Source: Ilyomonas sp965219515 (GTDB taxonomy: Bacteria; Bacteroidota; Bacteroidia; Chitinophagales; Chitinophagaceae). From it: DNA of 64,000 bases. Under the pieces are notes generated by a model. The model was not told where the DNA came from. It did not search any database and worked only from the letters and a program-made list of their open reading frames with translations. The position numbers and the translations under genes are program-made. Shown here one piece after another: positions 9,271 to 15,977 of the stretch. Numbering within the stretch: the first letter of the stretch is position 1; each line of letters begins with the position of its first letter. The stretch is from positions 3,844,001 to 3,908,000 of the forward strand of contig OZ244776.1 in assembly GCA_965219515.1 (NCBI GenBank), given 5' to 3'.

Positions 9271-9320
9271 ACATTTGATAACACGATTCAAATTCATTTC
9301 AGTATCCGGATAATATGATG
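9271..9320 (+). repeat. Diverged third copy of the ~90-bp dispersed element
   Basis: GATAACACGATTCA followed by ATTTCAGTATCCGGATAATATGATG resembles the core of the elements at 23266-23356 and 47324-47414 (GATAACATGATTCA ... TTTCATTATCCAGATGGTATAA). The match is weaker than between those two and is limited to about 50 bases. The rest of 9208-9365 holds nothing else I can recognise. Confidence 0.4.
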
Positions 9321-9365
9321 CCATATAGCAGAATGAATACAGCAGTAGTTGCAACAACCATCACA

Positions 9366-10280
9366 TCAATAAATAGCTTTGCTTTTGGCATAACCGGTAA
9401 TATTAAAAATGCGCGATACATTAAACCCGAAAAAGATATCGCCTTTACTCCATCTGCCCGTTGTTTGCCCGATGTATTGGGGTTCTGTCATTGCCTGCGA
9501 GTTAGTAAATATCAATTGAAATACATGTCCGCCGGTTTCAATATCCAATCCCAGCGAAAGCGAGTTGTGCCTTTCCTGAGACACCAATTGGTTATCAGGA
9601 ACAAAATTGTATTCTGCATTGATGCTCATGCGTTTGGTAATCTTTATTCTGCCGCCAACGCCAACAGCAAACACATCATTTTTGTCTCGTGTTAATGGCA
9701 CCAGATTGTAATGCAGCCAGGTTGGAACAACTTGTAAAGAAATTCTGTTGCTGAACTTTCTTGCCAGTAATAATTGTGTAAAATAAGCCGTCCGGTATCT
9801 GGCATTGAGATAATTTTTATCGCTGTATTTCTGCGTGTAACTGGTGATGCCGGTTAAAAGATCGGCTGTTACCGGCATGGCGTTATTGCCATCGGTTTGC
9901 CTGAGCAATTTATACTTGCCATACGCGTCGAATGTTTTTAAATACGAGCTTCTGCCAATGCCAACGGATAAGCGATTGGTAATACCATAATCAAGACCCA
10001 GGCGAATGGTTGCATTATCTAACCCGAAGAAGTTGTATGCGCCATCGTTCAGCTTACCAAAGCGGTGCATGATAATAAAATTGAGTGCGCCGCGGGCGGG
10101 CATTTCTACCGTTTGCATGTTGATGACATGCACACCTTTAAAAGTGCCCGTAACGTAAGCGGGCTTTGCATTAGCCTGCATCGAATCGTTCAGCATATTT
10201 AGTAAAGTTGAGTCCTGCGCCTTTACAGCTAAAAACAAAATGCCGGCAATAAAAAAACAAATCAAATGTTTGTACATCAT
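9366..10280 (-). CDS. DUF5777 family outer-membrane beta-barrel protein
   Basis: A 304-residue exported protein with a signal peptide (1-21, ending AVKAQ) and alternating amphipathic strands, e.g. ALNFIIMHRFG, TIRLGLDYGI and ETGGHVFQLIFTNS, ending in a strand-rich C-terminus. These features match the DUF5777 barrel family of Bacteroidota. It is the last gene of a minus-strand operon after YceI (7 bases apart), cytochrome c and OB-fold genes, an arrangement seen repeatedly in the phylum. The role is unknown; the context suggests a redox- or lipid-linked envelope function. Confidence 0.85.
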   Translation of the reverse strand: MMYKHLICFFIAGILFLAVKAQDSTLLNMLNDSMQANAKPAYVTGTFKGVHVINMQTVEMPARGALNFIIMHRFGKLNDGAYNFFGLDNATIRLGLDYGITNRLSVGIGRSSYLKTFDAYGKYKLLRQTDGNNAMPVTADLLTGITSYTQKYSDKNYLNARYRTAYFTQLLLARKFSNRISLQVVPTWLHYNLVPLTRDKNDVFAVGVGGRIKITKRMSINAEYNFVPDNQLVSQERHNSLSLGLDIETGGHVFQLIFTNSQAMTEPQYIGQTTGRWSKGDIFFGFNVSRIFNITGYAKSKAIY

Positions 10281-10287
10281 ACATTAT

Positions 10288-10827
10288 TTATTTGGGAGAA
10301 CAATTCACCATCACATCAATCGTCATCTCTTTTGCTATCTTTTCTCTTACCAGGGAAGGAATGGAAATAGCATACTCTTCCGGCTTTATTTTAAACTGCG
10401 CTTTGCCGGTTATTGTGTTGTTTTTTACCTCAAGTGTTGCCGGTTCTTCTACCGGTTTTGTAACGTTATGAATGGTAAGATTGCCTGTTACCATTACTTT
10501 ATAAACGCCGTCTTTTGCCACGTTTACATCGCCGGAATAAGAGCCGTTAAAAGATGCCTTTGGAAATTTATCACTCTCAGCATAATTCTCATTGAAATGT
10601 TCCTGCATCAGTTCTTTTTCAAATTGAAAGCTTTTCATCAGCAAGGCGAAAGCGATGTTGTTTTTACCGGCGTCTATCACCGCATATACCTGGTTGTTCG
10701 CCGCATTGATGGTTTCTTTATCCGTAGCGGAAAAAAAGGAAATACGCCCATTACGTGTCATATAAATCTGGCTGAAAGAACAAACGCTGACCATTGAGAA
10801 AAGAAAAGAAATAAATATTGTTTTCAT
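10288..10827 (-). CDS. YceI family protein
   Basis: A periplasmic lipocalin-like beta-barrel of 179 residues with a signal peptide (1-19, ending CSFSQ). YceI proteins bind long isoprenoid or amide lipids. Family features: RNGRISFFSATDKETI near the N-terminus, FNENYAESDKFPKASF in the middle, and GNLTIHNVTKPVEEPATL with the LTIHGVTK-type motif. It sits 7 bases upstream of the DUF5777 gene. The promoter-proximal side holds the heptamer repeat array, which separates it from the cytochrome gene. Confidence 0.9.
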   Translation of the reverse strand: MKTIFISFLFSMVSVCSFSQIYMTRNGRISFFSATDKETINAANNQVYAVIDAGKNNIAFALLMKSFQFEKELMQEHFNENYAESDKFPKASFNGSYSGDVNVAKDGVYKVMVTGNLTIHNVTKPVEEPATLEVKNNTITGKAQFKIKPEEYAISIPSLVREKIAKEMTIDVMVNCSPK

Positions 10828-10852
10828 AGAATATATTTATGAATGGTTGAAT

Positions 10853-10993
10853 GATAAGCTGAATGCTGAATGCTGAATGCTGAATGCTGAATGCTGAATG
10901 CTGATAGCTGAATGCTGAATGCTGAATGCTGATAGCTGAATGCTGAATGCTGATAGCTGAATGCTGAATGCTGATAGCTGACATCTGATATCT
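10853..10993. repeat. 7-bp tandem repeat array (GAATGCT / GATAGCT units)
   Basis: From 10861 to 10979 there are 17 consecutive heptamers: 13 GAATGCT and 4 GATAGCT, in the order 6 GAATGCT, 1 GATAGCT, 3, 1, 2, 1, 2, 1. Two decayed units (GACATCT, GATATCT) follow to 10993. The array ends 2 bases before the stop of the cytochrome gene and about 25 bases before the YceI start. It is too short in period and lacks spacers, so it is not CRISPR. Confidence 0.97.
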
Positions 10994-10995
10994 AC

Positions 10996-11376
10996 TCAGT
11001 TATTTACCGCTCCGCGATTGATCCAGTCTTTTATTTTATCAATGTTACAGTCAGACAATTTTGCTCCGCCCAGCGGCATTGGCACATAGCCGGCCGCATG
11101 AGTAATGCCACCCAGCAAAGCCCCGTTATCCGTCTGTATTTTTACATCGGCGTAAGTGCCCAGCGCAATACCGCCGTCTTTTTGCCCATTGCCATGGCAG
11201 CTATAACAACTGGCTTGCAGTATCGGCACCACATCAGCCGAATAGGTCATGTTTACGGTATCGCACGCCGGCGGATTTTGCGGGCCAAGCTCATCTTCAC
11301 TGCTTTTAGAACAGCTTACGCCGATAATAACTGCAATGCATAGCACAGCCATAACAACGTTGGTTGCTTTTTTCAT
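10996..11376 (-). CDS. Cytochrome c lipoprotein
   Basis: A 126-residue exported protein with one haem-binding site, CYSCH, in the sequence VVPILQASCYSCHGNG; the Met ligand is probably in YVPMPLGG. The N-terminus has a hydrophobic stretch followed by GVSCSKSSED, a lipobox-like site, so membrane anchoring as a lipoprotein is likely. The C-terminus (KLSDCNIDKIKDWINRGA) has the final helix of the class I cytochrome c fold. It is the second gene of the minus-strand operon, 27 bases after the OB-fold gene. Likely an electron carrier, partner unknown. Confidence 0.9.
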   Translation of the reverse strand: MKKATNVVMAVLCIAVIIGVSCSKSSEDELGPQNPPACDTVNMTYSADVVPILQASCYSCHGNGQKDGGIALGTYADVKIQTDNGALLGGITHAAGYVPMPLGGAKLSDCNIDKIKDWINRGAVNN

Positions 11377-11403
11377 GATGTTTCGTTTTAATTGTAATGA
11401 TTG

Positions 11404-11808
11404 TTATTGTTGCACCACACAATCGGTAAGCGCCACATCCATCAGAAAACCGGTGCATCTGCCTTTGATGGTTACTGTTTTGCCTTGTTGGATATTTGCA
11501 TTGGTATTGGTAAATAAGTTACAGCTTACGCCACCCATATCATCAGCTTTTTTTAACAGAATAACAAAAGCGTTGTTGCTTGTATTCACTTCATCAACGG
11601 TGCCGGTAACGGCAATGACTTTGTTTAAAAATTTTTGATTCGCGGTTGTTTCATTTTCATTGTATTGCTTATATAAATCATCAGCCAGCATCGTTACATC
11701 AGGCTTTGCATTGCCTACGCCAACATGCGGTTTGTTGTATAAAAAGAAACCCCAACTGATGAGACACAGCAATACGATACCGATGAAAAAAACGAGCTTT
11801 TTTCGCAT
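11404..11808 (-). CDS. OB-fold (tRNA_anti-like) membrane-anchored protein
   Basis: A 134-residue protein with one N-terminal hydrophobic segment (5-24) and a C-terminal OB-fold: FLNKVIAVTGTVDEV, then VSCNLF and GKTVTIKGRCTGFL. This matches the tRNA_anti-like family, whose members are exported and of unknown ligand. It is the first gene of the four-gene minus-strand operon leading into cytochrome c, YceI and DUF5777. Confidence 0.8.
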   Translation of the reverse strand: MRKKLVFFIGIVLLCLISWGFFLYNKPHVGVGNAKPDVTMLADDLYKQYNENETTANQKFLNKVIAVTGTVDEVNTSNNAFVILLKKADDMGGVSCNLFTNTNANIQQGKTVTIKGRCTGFLMDVALTDCVVQQ

Positions 11809-11908
11809 GACTGAATGGTATGATTAAATGAATGAAATGTGTAACGCAATAACGTGTTTGCGCTTTGTCTGTTTATTTTTCCCGCTCCGGAACGGTTGCC
11901 CTGTTGTA

Positions 11909-13270
11909 TTAAAATTTACGCGTAAAACCAACTGAAATACCAGTGCTCATAATGGGCATGTTGGCAATGCCGATTCCATGCAGCGGAACTTTTATATAAG
12001 GCTCAACCCGCAACGCAGATTTTTGATTCAGGTACAGCTCATAACCAATGCTGAAACCGGCAACGCTGAACAAATTGCTGCCCGAATTGCGGTAGTTTCT
12101 CGTGGTGTCATATACGCGCATCATATTGTAATCGCCCCGATAGAAATAGCTTTCCTTTTTCATAATGTAAGAATTGAAACCGGCGGTGGCAAACAGGTTG
12201 CTTTTTTTATGAAAAGCAAAATCATATTTTACGTTCACCGGCACTTCAAGCATATTGCAATAGCCGTTGGAATAATAAATATTTACCACATCAGGAATCT
12301 TCGCTTTTTTCTTATCAAAATATTTCCCGTCGCTGTAATAATTCTTCCTGCTCAAACTGATTCCCGTCTCAGCAGAAAGATGTTTTGAAAAGCGATAGCC
12401 TGCCAGCGCATTTAATCCGTAACCTGCTTTGTTAATCCGTTGCAGCTTTACATTACTAAGATCAAAACTACCCGACAAACCAGCATAAAAGCCTTTCCGC
12501 TGCTGTGTTTCAGTAATTTTGGCATTCTTCTTTTTATTAGTTGAATCCGTATGTTTGGCAACCGCATCATCCACTATATTTTTAGTTGCCGGATCGCTGC
12601 TTACTTGCTTTTGTGCTTCCCTAATGTTTTTGTTATTGTATGCTGATGTTTTGTTTTGAATACGTGATAATAATTCTGCCGGTTGCTTTTCGGTATCATT
12701 ATTTTTTTTATCGTCAGGTTTGTTTTTTTCAATGCGTTGCGCTTCGCTTTCCCCGTTTGTTTTGTTATCGTTATCAAACGCATCAATTGCTTTTTTTCTA
12801 TTTGTATATTTCTTTATAATTGCATTTTCTTTATCTGCATTCTTTGTGTTATTATATTGAAAAGCGGAAGCAGTTTCCGGTTTTTTATGCGCATCGCTTA
12901 CGGCATTGCTCATTTTATTTTCGGGTAAAAAAACCTGCGGCTGCGTAACGGTTTCCGGCATTTTTTTATGATCTGAAGAAATTGAGTCGTATATCCTGTT
13001 ATGTTCTGTTTTGTTGATGATCGCAGATTGTTTATTGTTTGCTCCGGTATGATTATTCTTAAATAAATACAACAGTGGCAATGGCAGCAGCAACAGCAGC
13101 CAAAGCAGTCTTTTGTTGCGCTTTTTATTATCTGCTGCAACCGGTGCAGTCGCATTGCCATCGTGCAAACCGGCGAGCACTTTTTCCCAGTTGCTGTCAT
13201 CCGTTTTTAACGGGTATTGCTCTGCCGCGTCTTGAAACAGATTATCTTTATCGTTGTTCAAATCCCCCAT
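11909..13270 (-). CDS. Anti-sigma-like N-terminus fused to an outer-membrane-type beta-barrel
   Basis: The 453-residue protein has a short acidic cytoplasmic region (1-50, with DSNWEKVLAGL), one transmembrane segment (about 55-70, LLWLLLLLPLPLLYLF), a long low-complexity Lys/Asn/Thr-rich linker (about 72-255) and a C-terminal PorT-like barrel domain (about 258-453, starting KGFYAGLSGSFDLS and ending SVGFTRKF with terminal Phe). There is no cleavable signal peptide. It overlaps the upstream ECF sigma gene by 13 bases, the position where a cognate anti-sigma factor is normally encoded. I infer that the N-terminus binds the sigma factor and the barrel senses the outer membrane; this is not proven. 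Confidence 0.75.
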   Translation of the reverse strand: MGDLNNDKDNLFQDAAEQYPLKTDDSNWEKVLAGLHDGNATAPVAADNKKRNKRLLWLLLLLPLPLLYLFKNNHTGANNKQSAIINKTEHNRIYDSISSDHKKMPETVTQPQVFLPENKMSNAVSDAHKKPETASAFQYNNTKNADKENAIIKKYTNRKKAIDAFDNDNKTNGESEAQRIEKNKPDDKKNNDTEKQPAELLSRIQNKTSAYNNKNIREAQKQVSSDPATKNIVDDAVAKHTDSTNKKKNAKITETQQRKGFYAGLSGSFDLSNVKLQRINKAGYGLNALAGYRFSKHLSAETGISLSRKNYYSDGKYFDKKKAKIPDVVNIYYSNGYCNMLEVPVNVKYDFAFHKKSNLFATAGFNSYIMKKESYFYRGDYNMMRVYDTTRNYRNSGSNLFSVAGFSIGYELYLNQKSALRVEPYIKVPLHGIGIANMPIMSTGISVGFTRKF

Positions 13271-13833
13271 AATTCGCTGTTGTTTTCCTGCTTTTTAAGG
13301 TGCGCCTGCAATAAATTTCTTGCCTTCCATAAATTCGATTTTGATGTACCGACGGCTATGTTCAGCAATTCTGCAATTTCATTGTGGTTTAGTCCGTCAA
13401 TCACGTACATGTTAAAAACCGCTCTGTACATAGGCGGCAGCTTTCTTACCTGCCCAATCAAATCTTTGTACAACAATAACTGATCGGCATTATCTGCGCC
13501 GTTTGTTTCTTCCCATACGGCATCAGATGTATAACCGGTTTCGGGCGTCATGTTATGTTTGCGAAGCTCATCAATGGCATTGTTAATCATAATACGGCGT
13601 ATCCATCCCATCAGCATCCGCTCTTCGTTTTCTTTGTCATCCGCTTTAAACTGATCGAACCGCCGGAATAATTTTACAAAGCCATCGTTCACCACATCAA
13701 CCGCTTTATCGTAGTTAAAAATATATCGGAATACCGTTTTTAACGCATAGCCATAATACCGCTCATAAAGCTGTTTCTGGCTTGGATGATGGTTATGCGT
13801 ACAGCCACTGATTATATCTCTGATGTTACTCAA
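13258..13833 (-). CDS. ECF RNA polymerase sigma factor
   Basis: A sigma-70 family factor of 191 residues. Region 2 covers about 20-95 (LYERYYGYALKTVFRY, AVDVVNDGFVKLFRRF, GWIRRIMINNAIDELRK) and region 4 about 125-180 (LPPMYRAVFNMYVIDGLNHNEIAELL, GTSKSNLWKARNLL). It directs core polymerase to a small regulon. It overlaps the membrane barrel gene that probably controls it. The own promoter region holds GCAACC-N16-CGTATT, and the divergent cupredoxin gene holds the same pattern, which points to autoregulation. Confidence 0.93.
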   Translation of the reverse strand: MSNIRDIISGCTHNHHPSQKQLYERYYGYALKTVFRYIFNYDKAVDVVNDGFVKLFRRFDQFKADDKENEERMLMGWIRRIMINNAIDELRKHNMTPETGYTSDAVWEETNGADNADQLLLYKDLIGQVRKLPPMYRAVFNMYVIDGLNHNEIAELLNIAVGTSKSNLWKARNLLQAHLKKQENNSELWGI

Positions 13834-13860
13834 ACGATTTTGTTGCTTTTGATACCGGTA

Positions 13861-13888
13861 AATACGTTACTTCAAAAGCAAAGGTTGC
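13861..13888 (-). promoter_or_regulatory. Candidate ECF-type promoter of the sigma gene (GCAACC-N16-CGTATT)
   Basis: On the minus strand GCAACC (13888-13883) is followed after exactly 16 bases by CGTATT (13866-13861). Transcription would begin about 20 bases upstream of the sigma start codon at 13833. The same two boxes with the same spacing occur on the opposite strand at 13943-13970. GCAACC/CGT boxes resemble ECF-type -35/-10 elements. Confidence 0.6.
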
Positions 13889-13942
13889 CTGTTCGGTTTA
13901 TTTTACGGTCCTTTTTTATAATAATTATTTTTTTAGATTAGG

Positions 13943-13970
13943 GCAACCCTTCTTCTTCCATTCCCGTTTT
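13943..13970 (+). promoter_or_regulatory. Candidate ECF-type promoter of the cupredoxin gene (GCAACC-N16-CGTTTT)
   Basis: GCAACC at 13943-13948 and CGTTTT at 13965-13970 are separated by 16 bases, matching the sigma-gene promoter candidate on the other strand. The inferred start of transcription is about 15 bases before the ATG at 13993. Confidence 0.6.
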
Positions 13971-13992
13971 CATTTACCAAACAACATTTCTT

Positions 13993-14886
13993 ATGAAAAA
14001 ACATGTACTTCTTGCAGCCACTTTATTCGGATGCCTGTCTATGGCGCATGCAACAGTTCATACAATTTCGGTTGCCAATTTTCAGTTTAGCGATGCCACC
14101 GTAAACGCCATTGCCGGAGATACAATTGTCTGGAACTGGGTAGAAGGCAATCATACCACCACTTCTAAAACCATTCCCGCAGGGGCCGCCGCCTGGGACG
14201 TTTTGATGAATGAAAGCAGCACATCATTTACCTATAAGCTTACCGTTGCCGGGACCTACGATTATATTTGTAAGCCGCACGCTGCCTTTGGTATGGTAGG
14301 CACCATAAATGTATCGTCTGTATTGCCGGTTACGCTGCTGAACTTTACGGCTACCGTTACGCCGGAAAATAAAGCGCTGCTGAAATGGACGGTTGCCACT
14401 GAGCAAAACGTAAGCTATTACGCCATACAAAAAAGTACCGATGGAAAAACGTTTATGGAAGCTGGTCGCGTAAATGCAGGCGCAACTTCCTCTATACAAA
14501 AAACGTATAGCTACACCGATGATAACGCAAACAGCCGGTATATTTACTATTCTTTAGAGATTGTTGACCGGGACGGAAAAACGCAGCTATCGCCAATTGC
14601 ATTATATAAAAACGACAAAATAAAGGGTGGCATTATCGCTAAGATAAGTCCCAATCCCATCAGTAGTCCGGGACATCTGATGCTGCAGTTTAACGCCGAT
14701 AAACCCGGAACCTTGCTGGTAGAGTTGTATGATATGAACGGCAGAAGAATTACCCAAACCAATATGATGGCGGATGCCGGTGTTAACAACGGGCATTTTC
14801 ATCTCGGCGAGTTACCCGCAGGCATTTATACGGTTGTATTTTCTATTGATGGAAAAAAAGAAATGAGACGTTTACAATTTGAATAA
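13993..14886 (+). CDS. Secreted cupredoxin (plastocyanin-like) protein with T9SS sorting domain
   Basis: The 297-residue protein has a signal peptide (1-20), a cupredoxin domain (about 21-112) and a type A T9SS C-terminal domain (about 215-297; KISPNPISSPG to AGIYTVVF). Type 1 copper ligands are visible as His54 (EGNHTTTS), Cys93 and His96 (YICKPH) and Met101 (FGMVG). A fibronectin-like stretch (LLNFTATVTPENKALLKWTV) joins the two. It is likely a surface or extracellular copper electron carrier. It is divergent from the ECF sigma gene and shares its promoter pattern, so it may be a target of that factor. Confidence 0.9.
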   Translation: MKKHVLLAATLFGCLSMAHATVHTISVANFQFSDATVNAIAGDTIVWNWVEGNHTTTSKTIPAGAAAWDVLMNESSTSFTYKLTVAGTYDYICKPHAAFGMVGTINVSSVLPVTLLNFTATVTPENKALLKWTVATEQNVSYYAIQKSTDGKTFMEAGRVNAGATSSIQKTYSYTDDNANSRYIYYSLEIVDRDGKTQLSPIALYKNDKIKGGIIAKISPNPISSPGHLMLQFNADKPGTLLVELYDMNGRRITQTNMMADAGVNNGHFHLGELPAGIYTVVFSIDGKKEMRRLQFE

Positions 14887-15030
14887 ACAAAAATAAGAGC
14901 AGAGGTGTGAAGAGCGGCGTTATCGTACTTGGTTATGATGCGCCGTTTTGTTTAACCGCCTTATTACAAACACAAGCCGTTCGTTTGTTGAAATCATTTT
15001 ATCGGTCTTATTTCGCAATAAAATAAAATC

Positions 15031-15858
15031 TTGTTTACGCTTAACTGCAAAGGAAAATTGTTGCTGATTGATAAGCCGGTTGTGATGGGAATCATCAACG
15101 CAACGCCGGATTCATTTTATAAAAACAGCCGCGCTGTTGCCGTTGAAGCCGCATTGAAACAAGCCGAAACCATGCTGCATGAAGGCGCAACCTTTCTTGA
15201 CATCGGCGGGCAAAGCACGGCGCCGGGAAGCGAACGAATCAGCGCCGGACAAGAAGGCGACAGGGTGTTGCCAATAATAGAAGCGATACATAACAATTAT
15301 AGCGCGGCTTATCTTTCCATAGATACCTTCTATGCTGATGTGGCAAAACAGGCAGTGAAAGCCGGCGCTTGTATTATCAACGATATCAGCGGCGGAATGA
15401 TAGATGATGCCATGTTTGCTACCGCTGCTTCGCTTTCTGTGCCGTATGTTCTGATGCACATTAAAGGTACGCCGCAAACCATGCAGCAACACGCGCAATA
15501 CGAAGATGTAACCAAAGAAGTACTTGATTATTTTATACAAAAAACAAACGCATGTAGCGAAGCAGGCATTCACGATGTTATCATTGATCCGGGCTTTGGA
15601 TTTGCCAAAACGATTGCGCAAAACTTTGAATTGCTAAACAACCTGCACATATTTAAAATGCTTCAAAAGCCAATACTGGCAGGTCTTTCGCGCAAAGGAA
15701 CCATTTATAAAACACTCAACACAACACCCGATAAAGCATTGAACGGAACCACCGTATTACATACCATCGCGCTGCTGAAAGGCGCTAACATTCTTCGTGT
15801 GCACGATGTAAGAGAAGCGGTTGAGGCAATAGAGTTAACATTACGAACAACAGCCTGA
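15031..15858 (+). CDS. folP: Dihydropteroate synthase
   Basis: Condenses 6-hydroxymethyl-7,8-dihydropterin diphosphate with p-aminobenzoate in folate synthesis, in the cytoplasm. Family motifs are clear: VVMGIINATPDSFY (18-30), FLDIGGQSTAPGSERI (55-70), IINDISGG, and the late GLSRKG. The start is TTG at 15031; the frame is closed just upstream by TAA at 15019, and the next ATG (15085 region) falls inside the first conserved motif, so TTG is the best choice. Length of 275 residues is normal. It stands 145 bases after the cupredoxin gene. Confidence 0.95.
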   Translation: MFTLNCKGKLLLIDKPVVMGIINATPDSFYKNSRAVAVEAALKQAETMLHEGATFLDIGGQSTAPGSERISAGQEGDRVLPIIEAIHNNYSAAYLSIDTFYADVAKQAVKAGACIINDISGGMIDDAMFATAASLSVPYVLMHIKGTPQTMQQHAQYEDVTKEVLDYFIQKTNACSEAGIHDVIIDPGFGFAKTIAQNFELLNNLHIFKMLQKPILAGLSRKGTIYKTLNTTPDKALNGTTVLHTIALLKGANILRVHDVREAVEAIELTLRTTA

Positions 15859-15920
15859 ACTCTTTTTTATCTGCTAATCTTAAGTAATTGTAAAGCAATT
15901 CTGCAAACAACCTTTCGCTA

Positions 15921-15928
15921 TACTTTTG
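15921..15928 (+). promoter_or_regulatory. Candidate -7 box TACTTTTG before the PafA-like gene
   Basis: Matches the Bacteroidota -7 consensus TAnnTTTG. It lies about 50 bases before the ATG at 15978, giving a short leader. No convincing TTTG box at the usual distance upstream. Confidence 0.5.
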
Positions 15929-15977
15929 CAGCTACAGAATCGGACGGATAGTATTCTGATTCAGAAAAACACTTTGT

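Noticed and set aside
8987..9313. 108-residue ORF across the DoxX 3' end and the inverted repeat
   Set aside because: It overlaps the DoxX gene in another frame and runs through the REP-like repeat; no recognisable protein.
10751..10984. 77-residue minus-strand ORF with repeated SIQHSAF/SIQHSAI
   Set aside because: It is the translation of the 7-bp tandem array read in one frame, and it overlaps the YceI gene. Not a real protein.
10853..10993. Regular repeats that might be a CRISPR array
   Set aside because: Units are 7 bp and contiguous, with no spacers and no cas genes in the window.
14910..14960. Weak hairpin CGGCG...CGCCG followed by T residues after the cupredoxin gene
   Set aside because: Only five pairs with a long loop; too weak to list as a terminator.
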